Part shown: piece after piece, positions 17,765 to 26,290 of the stretch | Layout of the letters: each line of letters opens with the position of its first letter | Numbering within the stretch: position 1 is the first letter of the stretch | Origin: Anaeromonas sp052088025 | Lineage (GTDB): Bacteria; Bacillota; Clostridia; Tissierellales; SIT17 | Reading direction: 5' to 3' | Length of the DNA stretch: 64,000 nucleotides | Assembly (NCBI RefSeq): GCF_052088025.1 | Contig: NZ_JBQCYD010000002.1 | Span: 1-64,000, forward strand | Notes under the pieces: generated by a model | The model's database searches: none | Told to the model about the DNA's origin: nothing | What the model saw: the letters and a program-made list of their open reading frames with translations, nothing else | Made by a program: the position numbers and the translations under genes

Positions 17765-18268
17765 ATGAAAGTTAACCTATCTAATCTTATAAACGGAAAC
17801 GATTATCAGATTAATTTAGATGATACATTTGAAATTGATGAGATTAAGACTGAGGGTAACGATATTAAATTTAATAAACCTGTAGAGATTCATGGAGGAG
17901 TATATAATACTGATGATGATATATTCTTGCAGGCTAAGGTATCTTTTGAATATATAACTAATTGTGATAGATGCTTAAAAAGTACAATTAAAGAAGAAGT
18001 AGCTATGCTTGATTATAAAATTAAAACAGAAGCTGATGATGAAGAATTATCAGAAGATGAATTAATTTTAGAAAAAGGAAAAGTATTAGATTTAAAAGAA
18101 CCCATTATATCTTCTATTATTTTATCATTACCTATGAAAGCTATTTGCACTGATAATTGCAAGGGTATATGTCCTAACTGTGGAGCGGACTTAAACAAAG
18201 GTAATTGTGATTGTAAAGATAATAATATTGATCCTCGGTTGGCTAAACTGAAAAAACTAATGGAATAA
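17765..18268 (+). CDS. yceD: DUF177 (YceD) family protein
   Basis: A 167-residue protein of the family that is nearly always encoded next to rpmF; in studied bacteria and plastids it has been connected with 23S rRNA accumulation and ribosome assembly. The conserved core includes the cysteine pair CDRCLKS and a C-terminal cluster CTDNCKGICPNCGADLNKGNCDC, which probably binds zinc. A GTG at 17756 overlaps the AGAGGTGA site; the ATG at 17765 has correct spacing. rpmF starts 18 bases after its stop. Confidence 0.9.
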   Translation: MKVNLSNLINGNDYQINLDDTFEIDEIKTEGNDIKFNKPVEIHGGVYNTDDDIFLQAKVSFEYITNCDRCLKSTIKEEVAMLDYKIKTEADDEELSEDELILEKGKVLDLKEPIISSIILSLPMKAICTDNCKGICPNCGADLNKGNCDCKDNNIDPRLAKLKKLME

Positions 18269-18286
18269 AATAAGGAGGTGTTTTAA

Positions 18287-18466
18287 ATGGCAGTACCAAA
18301 GCGTAAAACATCAAAATCAAAAAGAGATATGAGAAGAGCTTCAAATTCTAAAATGTCGGCACCTAATTTGATGGAATGTCCTCAATGTCATGAAGCAAAA
18401 TTACCACATAGAGTATGCTCTTCTTGTGGATATTACAAAAACAGAGAGGTTAAAGAAGTAAAATAA
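18287..18466 (+). CDS. rpmF: Large ribosomal subunit protein bL32
   Basis: Ribosomal protein L32, 59 residues. It opens MAVPKRKTSKSKRDMRRAS and has CPQC and CSSC, the four zinc-ligand cysteines of the zinc-bearing form. An AAGGAGGTG site precedes the ATG. It is co-transcribed with yceD and followed by a strong terminator. Confidence 0.97.
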   Translation: MAVPKRKTSKSKRDMRRASNSKMSAPNLMECPQCHEAKLPHRVCSSCGYYKNREVKEVK

Positions 18467-18467
18467 T

Positions 18468-18502
18468 AAAAAAGATGGACACATTATGTGTCCATCTTTT
18501 TT
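18468..18502 (+). terminator. Terminator after rpmF
   Basis: A long near-perfect stem (18468-18484 with 18486-18502) with core GATGGACAC/GTGTCCATC and a six-base T run. It separates the ribosomal operon from the FapR regulon. Confidence 0.92.
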
Positions 18503-18594
18503 ATTATTTTGAGATTAAGAATAAATTTGATATAATGAATTAAGACTAAGTAATAAGAATAAGTGTTGAAAATAAAAAAAAATGAAATTAATAC

Positions 18595-18623
18595 TTGAAA
18601 TAAAATAATTAATAATATATACT
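18595..18623 (+). promoter_or_regulatory. Promoter of the fapR lipid operon
   Basis: TTGAAA (18595-18600), 17 bases, TATACT (18618-18623). The predicted transcript start falls inside the FapR operator at 18628-18646, so bound FapR should block initiation. Confidence 0.75.
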
Positions 18624-18627
18624 TACT

Positions 18628-18646
18628 ATTAGTAACAGGTACTAAT
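18628..18646. promoter_or_regulatory. FapR operator
   Basis: Perfect inverted repeat ATTAGTA-ACAGG-TACTAAT. It resembles the known FapR box (TTAGTA half-sites) and overlaps the start point of the fapR promoter. This predicts autoregulation of the whole fapR-plsX-fab operon, relieved by malonyl-CoA or malonyl-ACP as in Bacillus. Confidence 0.85.
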
Positions 18647-18672
18647 TTCAAGTGATAACTTGAGGTGAAATT

Positions 18673-19230
18673 ATGAAAAAGCGAAAACCAAAAAAAGAAA
18701 GGCAAAAAGAGTTAAAAGAAAAACTTGCTGAAGATCCTTTTTGGACAGATGAAGAATTAACTAAAATATTTAATGTAAGCATTCAAACTATAAGACTAGA
18801 TAGATTAGAACTTGGAATTCCAGAACTTAGAGAAAGAGTAAAAAATGTAGCTGAAAAAAATCATACTAAGGTTAGATCTATAGGTGGAAAAGAAATGATA
18901 GGAGAACTTATTGATTTAGAACTTGGTAGTACTGGAATTTCAATACTTGAAACAACTAAAGATATGGCTTTTGAAAAAAATAATATAGTAAGAGGTCATC
19001 ATATATTTTCTCAAGCTGAATCTCTGGCTATGGCAGTCATAGATACTGAAGTAGCATTAACTGGTGTTGCTAATATAAAGTATAATGTAGCAGTTGAGCA
19101 TGGAAGTAAATTGATTGCAAAAGCAGAGGTTATTAAGCAAAGAGGAAATAAGTATTTTGTTCATGTATTTATATATGAATCTCAAAAACAAATCTTTAGA
19201 GGTAAATTTATCTTAGTATCTATAAAATAG
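18673..19230 (+). CDS. fapR: Transcriptional regulator of fatty acid and phospholipid synthesis FapR
   Basis: Repressor of lipid synthesis genes; its ligand malonyl-CoA releases it from DNA. The 185-residue protein has an N-terminal helix-turn-helix (FWTDEELTKIFNVSIQTIRLDR) joined by an amphipathic helix (PELRERVKNVAEK) to a hot-dog-fold effector domain from about residue 70, including RGHHIFSQAESLAMAVID. The ATG at 18673 follows a GAGGTGAAA site. It heads the operon and has its own operator 27 bases upstream of the gene. Confidence 0.94.
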   Translation: MKKRKPKKERQKELKEKLAEDPFWTDEELTKIFNVSIQTIRLDRLELGIPELRERVKNVAEKNHTKVRSIGGKEMIGELIDLELGSTGISILETTKDMAFEKNNIVRGHHIFSQAESLAMAVIDTEVALTGVANIKYNVAVEHGSKLIAKAEVIKQRGNKYFVHVFIYESQKQIFRGKFILVSIK

Positions 19231-19240
19231 GAGTGTTTAT

Positions 19241-20236
19241 ATGAAAATAGCAATTGATGCAATGGGTGGAGACAAGGGTTTAACTATGACCATAAAAGGA
19301 AGCCTTGATGCAGTAAAAGAACTTGATGTTAATGTAATTCTTGTAGGTAAATCGGAAATGATAAAAAAAGAACTTGAAAAATATAGTTATGATGAGAATA
19401 AAGTTGAAATTATAAATGCAGATGAAATTATAGAAAACAATGAGAAACCAGTAGTAGCTATAAGAAGAAAAAAAGAATCTTCATTAGTTAAAGCTTTAAA
19501 GTTAGTAAAAGAAAAAGAAGCAGATGCTTTGGTTTCTGCTGGAAGCACAGGTGCATTACTTGCTGGAGGATTGTTTATTGTAGGAAGAATAAAAGGAATA
19601 GATAGACCAGCCTTATCTCCTGTATATCCTACAGAAAAAGGGATATCTTTATTAATAGATGCAGGTGCAAATGTAGATTGTAAACCAAAAAATTTAGAAC
19701 AATTTGCTATAATGGGATCAATTTATGCAGAAAAGGTACTAAATATTAAAAATCCTAAAGTGGGTCTTGTAAACATAGGAGAAGAAGAAGAAAAAGGTAA
19801 TGAACTTACAAAAGAAAGTTATAAATTACTTAAAAATGCAGATATTAATTTTTATGGTAATCTAGAAGTGAGAGACCTACCAAAAGGTGATTGTGACGTG
19901 CTAGTATGTGATGGTTTTGTAGGAAATACAATTCTTAAATTAACTGAAGGTTTATCAGAAACGATTTTTTCTATGTTGAAAAAAGAATTTATGAAGAATT
20001 TTAAATCAAAAATTGGAGCTTTGTTATTAAAGGATGGATTAAAAAGTTTCAAAAAACAAATTGATTATAGTGAATATGGTGGAGCCTTGCTCTTAGGTGT
20101 AAAGGGTGGAGTTATTAAAGCTCATGGAAGTTCAGATGTAAAGGCATTTAAAAATGCTATAAGACAGGCAAAAATATTTACTGAAAATAATGTTGTTGAA
20201 AATATTGAAGGTGAAATATTGAAAATGGAGGATTAA
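19241..20236 (+). CDS. plsX: Phosphate acyltransferase PlsX
   Basis: Makes acyl phosphate from acyl-ACP and inorganic phosphate, the acyl donor for PlsY in phospholipid synthesis. The 331-residue protein opens KIAIDAMGGDKG and contains SAGSTGALLAGG, IDAGANVDCKP and CDGFVGN, all family signatures. It lies 10 bases after fapR and is followed by fabH one base later. In the same window fakA could supply the same acyl phosphate pool from exogenous fatty acids. Confidence 0.96.
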   Translation: MKIAIDAMGGDKGLTMTIKGSLDAVKELDVNVILVGKSEMIKKELEKYSYDENKVEIINADEIIENNEKPVVAIRRKKESSLVKALKLVKEKEADALVSAGSTGALLAGGLFIVGRIKGIDRPALSPVYPTEKGISLLIDAGANVDCKPKNLEQFAIMGSIYAEKVLNIKNPKVGLVNIGEEEEKGNELTKESYKLLKNADINFYGNLEVRDLPKGDCDVLVCDGFVGNTILKLTEGLSETIFSMLKKEFMKNFKSKIGALLLKDGLKSFKKQIDYSEYGGALLLGVKGGVIKAHGSSDVKAFKNAIRQAKIFTENNVVENIEGEILKMED

Positions 20237-20237
20237 A

Positions 20238-21233
20238 ATGGAGAGAGAATTTGGCGTTGGAATTATTGGTACTGGAAGTTATGTTCCTTCTAATATAATG
20301 ACTAATAAAGATTTAGAAAAATTAGTAGATACTTCAGATGAATGGATAACTACTAGAACAGGAATAAAAGAAAGAAGAATACTTGATAAAGATAAATCAA
20401 CATCTTTTATGGCAAAAATAGCAGCTGAAAGAGCTATAGCTTCTTCTGGTCTAAATTCTCAAGATATAGATTTGATAATAGTAGCTACAATAACTCCTGA
20501 TATGGCATTTCCTTCTACAGCTTGTATTGTTCAAGAAGAGTTGGGAATTAAAAATGCAGCTGCATTTGATTTAGAAGCAGCATGTACTGGTTTTATATAT
20601 GCATTAACAAATGCCTATGCATATATAAAATCAGGAATCTATAAAAATGTTTTAGTAATTAGTTCAGAAAATTTAAGTAAGATAATGGATTTTAAAGATA
20701 GAAATACATGTGTTCTTTTTGGAGATGGAGCAGGAGCAGTAGTAGTAAGTCAAGTTGAGGCTGATAAAGGAATATTATCTATGGATATAGGTGCAGATGG
20801 ATCGGGAGCAAAGTTTTTAAATCAACCTGCAGGTGGATCTTTAATACCTTCAAGTGAAGAAAGTGTAAAAAATAAATTACATTTCATAAAAATGGAAGGT
20901 AACTCTGTATTTAAATTTGCTATTAAAGCTATGACTAAATCTTCAAAAAAGGTTATGGAGGATATAAATTTCACTATAAAAGATATAGATTATTTAATTC
21001 CACATCAAGCTAACATGAGGATTATTGAAGGGGCTTGTAAAAGACTAGAAATAGATAAAGATAAAGTATGTATTAATTTAGATAAATATGGAAATATGTC
21101 GGCAGCATCTATACCAGTAGCATTAGATGAAGCGGTAAGAAGTGGTAAAATCAAAAAAAATGATAATATAATATTAGTTGGATTTGGTGGAGGTCTTACA
21201 TGGGGTGCTACACTTATTAAGTGGACACTTTAA
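20238..21233 (+). CDS. fabH: 3-oxoacyl-ACP synthase III
   Basis: Condenses acetyl-CoA (or branched starters) with malonyl-ACP to begin fatty acid synthesis. The 331-residue thiolase-fold enzyme has the catalytic Cys in DLEAACTGF, the His in PHQANMRI and the Asn in KYGNMSAAS. GTGSYVPSN and TRTGIKERR are typical N-terminal motifs. The start overlaps the plsX end by close coupling with a GGAGG site inside plsX. Confidence 0.97.
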   Translation: MEREFGVGIIGTGSYVPSNIMTNKDLEKLVDTSDEWITTRTGIKERRILDKDKSTSFMAKIAAERAIASSGLNSQDIDLIIVATITPDMAFPSTACIVQEELGIKNAAAFDLEAACTGFIYALTNAYAYIKSGIYKNVLVISSENLSKIMDFKDRNTCVLFGDGAGAVVVSQVEADKGILSMDIGADGSGAKFLNQPAGGSLIPSSEESVKNKLHFIKMEGNSVFKFAIKAMTKSSKKVMEDINFTIKDIDYLIPHQANMRIIEGACKRLEIDKDKVCINLDKYGNMSAASIPVALDEAVRSGKIKKNDNIILVGFGGGLTWGATLIKWTL

Positions 21234-21249
21234 ATATCAGGAGGTTTTT

Positions 21250-22188
21250 ATGATTAATAATAAATTGATTGATTTATTAGAAGTAAAGTATCCTATAATA
21301 CAAGGGGGTATGGCTTGGGTAGCTACTGCAGAACTTGCAGCTGCTGTTTCAAAGGCAGGAGGACTTGGAGTAATTGGTTGTGGTAGTGCACCTGTAGAAG
21401 TAGTTAAGGACCAGATTTTAAAAGTTAAGGAAATGACAGATAAACCTTTTGGTGTTAATGTTATGCTTTTATCTCCCCATGCAGATGATATTATGGATAT
21501 GTTATGTAAAGAAAAAGTAAATGTTGTAACTACTGGAGCTGGGAATCCAGGAAAATATATAAAAAAGTTAAAAGATGCTAACATAAAAGTGATTCCTGTA
21601 GTTCCCTCAGTATCACTAGCTAAGAGAATGGAGAAAAATGGTGCGGATGCTATAATAGTAGAAGGAACTGAAGCCGGAGGACATATTGGGGAACTCACTA
21701 CGATGACTATAGTTCCTCAAGTAGTAGATGCAGTTAATATACCTGTCATAGCAGCAGGAGGAATTGCTGATGGCAGAGGATTTATGGCTGCTATGGCTCT
21801 TGGTGCAGAAGGTGTACAAATAGGAACTAGATTTGTATGTTCAGATGAATGTATTGCACATAAAGAGTATAAAAATAAAATTGTAGAATCCAAAGATAGA
21901 GATGCTATAGTTACAGGTAGAATAACGGGTCATCCTGTGAGAATTATAAAAAACAAATTATCAAGAAGAATTACTAATTTAGAAAAAGATATTAATAATA
22001 AAGATGAAATAGATAATTTAACTATAGGCTCCCTTAAAAAAGCAGTTATAGATGGTGATACTGAAACTGGATCAGTGATGGCAGGTCAAAGTAGTGGACT
22101 TATATCTGATATTAAAACTTGCAAGGATATAATAGAAGATATAATGAAAGAAGCTAGTGAATTAAAAGAAGAATTATGTAAGTTTTAA
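21250..22188 (+). CDS. fabK: Enoyl-ACP reductase FabK (flavoprotein)
   Basis: NAD(P)H- and FMN-dependent reductase performing the last step of each elongation cycle, replacing FabI. The 312-residue TIM barrel has GGMAWVATAELAAAVSKAGGLGVIG, the EGTEAGGHIG segment and AAGGIADGRG for FMN binding. A longer frame begins at 21178 inside fabH; the ATG at 21250 follows CAGGAGG and fits the family. No fabI is present here, suggesting intrinsic tolerance of FabI inhibitors such as triclosan, as known for FabK-bearing species. Confidence 0.95.
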   Translation: MINNKLIDLLEVKYPIIQGGMAWVATAELAAAVSKAGGLGVIGCGSAPVEVVKDQILKVKEMTDKPFGVNVMLLSPHADDIMDMLCKEKVNVVTTGAGNPGKYIKKLKDANIKVIPVVPSVSLAKRMEKNGADAIIVEGTEAGGHIGELTTMTIVPQVVDAVNIPVIAAGGIADGRGFMAAMALGAEGVQIGTRFVCSDECIAHKEYKNKIVESKDRDAIVTGRITGHPVRIIKNKLSRRITNLEKDINNKDEIDNLTIGSLKKAVIDGDTETGSVMAGQSSGLISDIKTCKDIIEDIMKEASELKEELCKF

Positions 22189-22207
22189 GTAAAGGAGATA
22201 TTAATTT

Positions 22208-23140
22208 ATGAAAACAGCATTTGTTTTTTCGGGTCAAGGGGCACAATATATAGGAATGGGCAAAGAATTTTATGATAATTTTGATGTAGCTAAGAATGTA
22301 TTTGATATGGCAGATAAAGAACTTGAAATGAAGATTAGTGATGTATGTTTTAATGGTCCAATAGAGGAGTTATCTTTAACTGAAATAACCCAACCAGCAA
22401 TCCTTACTACTTCTTATGCCATATTAAAAGTGCTAGAAGAAAAGGGGATTAAGGCTGATGTTACTGCTGGTCTTAGTTTAGGTGAATATAATGCTCTCTT
22501 ATATTCTGGAAGTTTGAATTTTTCTGATGCAGTAAAACTAGTAAAAAAAAGAGGTAAATATATGCAAGAAGCTGTTCCAGAAGGTAGGGGTAAAATGGCA
22601 GCTTTAATTGGCATGAGTATAGAAGATGTTAATAAACTTATATGTGACTTAAGTAATGATGGAGTTATAGAGGCTGCAAATTATAATTGCCCAGGTCAAA
22701 TTGTTATATCTGGTGAGAAATATGTAATAGAAAAAGCAGTTGAACTTGCAAAAGAATATGGTGCTAAAAAGGCAGTATTATTACCTGTAAGTGCTCCTTT
22801 TCACTCATCATTACTAAAACCAGCTGGAGAGAAGTTAAAAGGTGATTTAGAAAATATAACTATAAAAAAACCAAATATAGATCTTATATCAAATGTAACT
22901 GCTGATGTAATTAAAGAAGAAGATATAAAAAAATTACTAGTAAAACAAGTCTATAATTCAGTATATTGGGAACAATCTATAGAAAAGATGTTAAATGATG
23001 GAGTAACAAATTTCATTGAAATTGGACCTGGAAAATCACTCTCAGCATTTATTAAAAAAACAGCTAAAAAACATAAAATTAATATTGACATACAAAATAT
23101 TGAAAGAGTATCTGATTTAGAAAAATTATCCATAAAATAA
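22208..23140 (+). CDS. fabD: Malonyl-CoA:ACP transacylase
   Basis: Moves malonyl groups from CoA to acyl carrier protein. The 310-residue protein has FVFSGQGAQYIGMGKEF at the start, the nucleophilic Ser in GLSLGEYNAL, and VSAPFHSSLL with the catalytic His. It sits between fabK and fabG in the FapR-headed operon. Confidence 0.96.
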   Translation: MKTAFVFSGQGAQYIGMGKEFYDNFDVAKNVFDMADKELEMKISDVCFNGPIEELSLTEITQPAILTTSYAILKVLEEKGIKADVTAGLSLGEYNALLYSGSLNFSDAVKLVKKRGKYMQEAVPEGRGKMAALIGMSIEDVNKLICDLSNDGVIEAANYNCPGQIVISGEKYVIEKAVELAKEYGAKKAVLLPVSAPFHSSLLKPAGEKLKGDLENITIKKPNIDLISNVTADVIKEEDIKKLLVKQVYNSVYWEQSIEKMLNDGVTNFIEIGPGKSLSAFIKKTAKKHKINIDIQNIERVSDLEKLSIK

Positions 23141-23153
23141 ATGGGGTGAATAA

Positions 23154-23897
23154 ATGAATATTGAGGGAAAAAATATTATAATAACAGGAGGTTCACGTGG
23201 TATAGGGCGTGAAATAGCTCTTACTTTAGCAGGAAATGGTGCAAATATTATTATAAATTATTCAAATAATAAATCTAAAGCATTAGAAGTGGTAGAAAAG
23301 ATAGAAAAAATGGGTGGTAAGGCTTATGCTATAAAAGCTGATATATCAGATTTTATAGAAGCAGATAATTTAATTAAAGAATCTTTAAATAAATTTGATA
23401 AAATTGATATTTTAGTTAATAATGCAGGTGTAACTCGTGATAATTTACTAATGAGAATGTCTGAAGATGATTGGGATACATGTATGGAAATAAACTTAAA
23501 AGGCACTTTTAATGTTACAAAAGCTATTGTTAGAAAAATGATAAAACAAAAAGAAGGAAGCATAATAAATATTAGTTCAGTTGTAGGTATAACAGGCAAT
23601 GCTGGCCAATCAAATTATTCTGCTTCTAAAGCAGGTATAATAGGTTTTTCTAAATCTATTGCAAAAGAAATAGGTAAAAAGAACATAAGAGTAAATGTAG
23701 TTGCTCCAGGCTTTATAAAAACAGATATGACTGATAAATTAAGTGATAAAATCCAAAAAGAATATTTAAAAGGAATTCCTTTAAATACCTTTGGTCAGGC
23801 AAGTGATGTAGCAAATACTGTATTATTTTTAGCAAGTGATTTATCAAAATACATTACAGGCCAAACTATCGTAGTAGATGGTGGGCTATCAATATAA
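23154..23897 (+). CDS. fabG: 3-oxoacyl-ACP reductase FabG
   Basis: NADPH-dependent reduction of 3-oxoacyl-ACP. The 247-residue short-chain dehydrogenase has the GGSRGIGRE nucleotide loop, NNAG, the catalytic Ser in NISSVVG and YSASKAG with Tyr and Lys, and ends with GQTIVVDGG. Start follows GGGGTGAA. It precedes acpP by 19 bases. Confidence 0.96.
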   Translation: MNIEGKNIIITGGSRGIGREIALTLAGNGANIIINYSNNKSKALEVVEKIEKMGGKAYAIKADISDFIEADNLIKESLNKFDKIDILVNNAGVTRDNLLMRMSEDDWDTCMEINLKGTFNVTKAIVRKMIKQKEGSIINISSVVGITGNAGQSNYSASKAGIIGFSKSIAKEIGKKNIRVNVVAPGFIKTDMTDKLSDKIQKEYLKGIPLNTFGQASDVANTVLFLASDLSKYITGQTIVVDGGLSI

Positions 23898-23916
23898 TTG
23901 AAAGGAGGTGTAATAA

Positions 23917-24144
23917 ATGGTATTAGAAAAATTAAAAGATATTATAGCTGAGCAGTTAGATGTTGAAAAAGAAGAAATAAAAATGGAGTCATCTTTTCAA
24001 GAAGATTTAGATGCTGATTCATTAGATGTGGTTGAACTTATTATGGCAATTGAAGAAGAATTTGATATAGAGATACCTGATGAAGATGCTGAAAAGATTA
24101 CAAAAGTAAAAAATGCAGTAGAATATATAAATAATCATAAATAA
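23917..24144 (+). CDS. acpP: Acyl carrier protein
   Basis: 75-residue acidic four-helix carrier of growing acyl chains. The phosphopantetheine attachment serine is in DADSLDVVEL. A strong AAAGGAGGTG site fits the high expression expected. An imperfect G:C hairpin follows and may raise its mRNA level relative to fabF. Confidence 0.97.
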   Translation: MVLEKLKDIIAEQLDVEKEEIKMESSFQEDLDADSLDVVELIMAIEEEFDIEIPDEDAEKITKVKNAVEYINNHK

Positions 24145-24150
24145 TAGATA

Positions 24151-24172
24151 GGGTCCCGTTCAATCGGGGCCT
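24151..24172 (+). terminator. G:C-rich hairpin between acpP and fabF
   Basis: GGTCCCG pairs with CGGGGCC (one G-T wobble) around a short loop. There is no clear T tract, so it looks like an attenuator or a 3' stabiliser of the acpP message rather than a full terminator. Confidence 0.55.
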
Positions 24173-24204
24173 TAATATTAGAACTCTTCTGTGGGAGGAA
24201 TTGT

Positions 24205-25446
24205 ATGAATAATAGAGTAGTTATAACAGGAATTGGAGTTATTAGTCCTGTTGGTATTGGTAAGGATGCTTTCTGGGAATCTTTAATAAATGGTAGAAGT
24301 GGAATAAGCACTATAACTAAATTTGATACTACAGATTATCCAACTAAAATAGCAGCAGAAGTAAATGATTTTGATCCTTATAAATATATAGATAAAAAAG
24401 AAGCTAAAAGAATGGATAGATTTTCTCAATTTGCTGTAGCAGCTTCTAAAATTGCAATTGAAGATTCCAAATTAAACTTAGATGACATTAATAAGGAAAG
24501 ATTTGGTGTTATACTAGGTTCTGGAATTGGTGGGATACAAACATTTGAAGAACAAAATGAAAAATTAATCAAAAAAGGTCCTAAAAGGATAAGTCCGTTT
24601 TTTATACCTATGATGATTGGAAATATGGCAGCTGGACAAGTAGCTATAGCTCTTGATGCAAAAGGACCAAATGAAACCATAATAACAGCTTGTGCATCAT
24701 CTACTAATTCAATTGGAGATGCATTTAAATTATTACAACGTGGAGATGCTGATATTTTGATAAGTGGTGGAACTGAAGCATCTATTACACCGATAGCTCT
24801 TGCAGGATTTTCTTCTATGAAGGCATTGTCTACTAATAATGATAATCCTAAAGGTGCATCTAGACCTTTTGATAAAGATAGAGATGGATTTGTAATGGGT
24901 GAAGGTGCAGGTATATTGATACTTGAGACGCTAGATCATGCAATGAAAAGAGGAGCAGATATTTATGCTGAAATAGTAGGATATGGTTCAACTTGCGATG
25001 CAAATCATATAACTACACCTTTAGAAGATGGTAGTGGAGCAAGACGTGCAATGGAAATTGCAATAAATGATGCAAAGGCCGATAAATGTGAGATTGATTA
25101 TATAAATGCACATGGTACATCAACTTATTATAATGATAAATTTGAAACATTAGCTATAAAAGATTTATTTGGTGATAGAGCTTATGATATTAATATAAGT
25201 TCAACTAAGTCTATGACAGGACATTTACTTGGTGCTGCAGGTGGAATAGAAGCAATAGCTTCAGCTCTTGCTATTAAAGAAAGCATTATACCACCTACAA
25301 TAAACTTAGATGAGACAGATTCTGAATGTGATCTTAATTATGTTCCAAATCAAGCAATAAAAACAAATGTAAGATATGCTTTATCAAACTCATTAGGATT
25401 TGGTGGACATAATGCTACAATATTATTAAAAAAATTTGAAAAATAG
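24205..25446 (+). CDS. fabF: 3-oxoacyl-ACP synthase II
   Basis: Elongating condensing enzyme. The 413-residue protein has the nucleophile in TACASSTNSIGDAF, the two histidines in NAHGTSTYYND and GHLLGAAGG, and the C-terminal SNSLGFGGHNA loop. It is the last gene of the FapR operon. fabZ and the acetyl-CoA carboxylase genes are not in this cluster and must be elsewhere. Confidence 0.97.
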   Translation: MNNRVVITGIGVISPVGIGKDAFWESLINGRSGISTITKFDTTDYPTKIAAEVNDFDPYKYIDKKEAKRMDRFSQFAVAASKIAIEDSKLNLDDINKERFGVILGSGIGGIQTFEEQNEKLIKKGPKRISPFFIPMMIGNMAAGQVAIALDAKGPNETIITACASSTNSIGDAFKLLQRGDADILISGGTEASITPIALAGFSSMKALSTNNDNPKGASRPFDKDRDGFVMGEGAGILILETLDHAMKRGADIYAEIVGYGSTCDANHITTPLEDGSGARRAMEIAINDAKADKCEIDYINAHGTSTYYNDKFETLAIKDLFGDRAYDINISSTKSMTGHLLGAAGGIEAIASALAIKESIIPPTINLDETDSECDLNYVPNQAIKTNVRYALSNSLGFGGHNATILLKKFEK

Positions 25447-25474
25447 AAGGTAGCAAAAGCTACCTTCTATTTGC
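25444..25474 (+). terminator. Terminator after fabF
   Basis: An 11-bp perfect stem TAGAAGGTAGC with GCTACCTTCTA around AAAA overlaps the fabF stop. The T tail is short (TTTGCATT). Confidence 0.75.
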
Positions 25475-25509
25475 ATTATATGAGATAAATATAGTAAACT
25501 ATATAGAGG

Positions 25510-25555
25510 TATACTTAAAAATATTTTAGATTTATCTAAAGTACTTTTAAGTATA
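25510..25555 (+). promoter_or_regulatory. Long hairpin in the rnc leader
   Basis: Arms 25510-25531 and 25534-25555 pair over 22 positions with a single A-C mismatch and one T-G wobble. The stem ends about ten bases ahead of the rnc ribosome binding site. In RNA this would be a near-continuous double helix of the length RNase III cleaves, suggesting autoregulation by the enzyme encoded next. I could not identify a clear promoter for it. Confidence 0.6.
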
Positions 25556-25576
25556 TCAATTGACTGGAGGAATTGG

Positions 25577-26290
25577 ATGAAAAATCTATCAAAAAAAAGA
25601 ATGCAGAAATTAGAAGAATTTCAAAAAAAGATAAATTATAATTATAATAATATTAATTTATTAAATAAGGCATTGACTCATAGTTCATATGCTAATGAAT
25701 TTAAGAGTAAAAAAATTCTTTATAATGAAAGGCTTGAATTTTTAGGAGATTCTGTACTGGGTTTAGTGGTAAGTGATTATATATTTAATAATTATAAGGA
25801 TTTACCTGAAGGAGAACTTACAAAAGTTAGAGCTTTATCAGTATGTGAACCATCACTTGCAAAGAGATCTATAAAATTAAAAGTAGGTGAATATTTACTT
25901 CTTGGAAAAGGAGAAGAAGCTACTGGTGGGAGAAATAGAATAAGTATTCTATCAGATGCATTTGAAGCTATAATAGGATCAATTTATTTGGATGGAGGAA
26001 TGGATGCTTCAAGAGAATTTATACTCGATAATTTACTTACAACTATAAAAGGTGCAGTAAGAGGAGAGGTATTACTTGATTACAAAACAGAGCTTCAAGA
26101 AATAATACAAAAAAATCCAAATAGTAATATAAAATATAATGTTATAAAAGAGGAAGGTCCTGATCACAATAAAAAATTCTATGTAGAGGTATTAAACAAT
26201 GAAAAAATCTTAGGTAGTGGTGAAGGTAGTAGTAAAAAAGAGGCTGAACAAGATGCTGCAAAGCATGCCCTAACAAAGGTTAATAGTTAA
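25577..26290 (+). CDS. rnc: Ribonuclease III
   Basis: Cleaves double-stranded RNA in rRNA processing and mRNA turnover. The 237-residue protein has the RNase III signature ERLEFLGDSVLGLVVSDY with catalytic acidic residues, a second acidic site in SDAFEAIIG, and a C-terminal dsRNA-binding domain from about residue 160 (DYKTELQEIIQKNP to KKEAEQDAAKHAL). Start is an ATG after GGAGGAATTGG. The next gene overlaps its stop by one base. Confidence 0.96.
   Translation: MKNLSKKRMQKLEEFQKKINYNYNNINLLNKALTHSSYANEFKSKKILYNERLEFLGDSVLGLVVSDYIFNNYKDLPEGELTKVRALSVCEPSLAKRSIKLKVGEYLLLGKGEEATGGRNRISILSDAFEAIIGSIYLDGGMDASREFILDNLLTTIKGAVRGEVLLDYKTELQEIIQKNPNSNIKYNVIKEEGPDHNKKFYVEVLNNEKILGSGEGSSKKEAEQDAAKHALTKVNS

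Noticed and set aside
18484..18705. Minus-strand frame across the rpmF terminator and fapR promoter
   Set aside because: It runs through a terminator, promoter and operator, lacks a ribosome binding site and is low-complexity hydrophobic.
21237..21698. Minus-strand frame of 153 codons inside fabK
   Set aside because: Antisense shadow of a well-supported enzyme gene.
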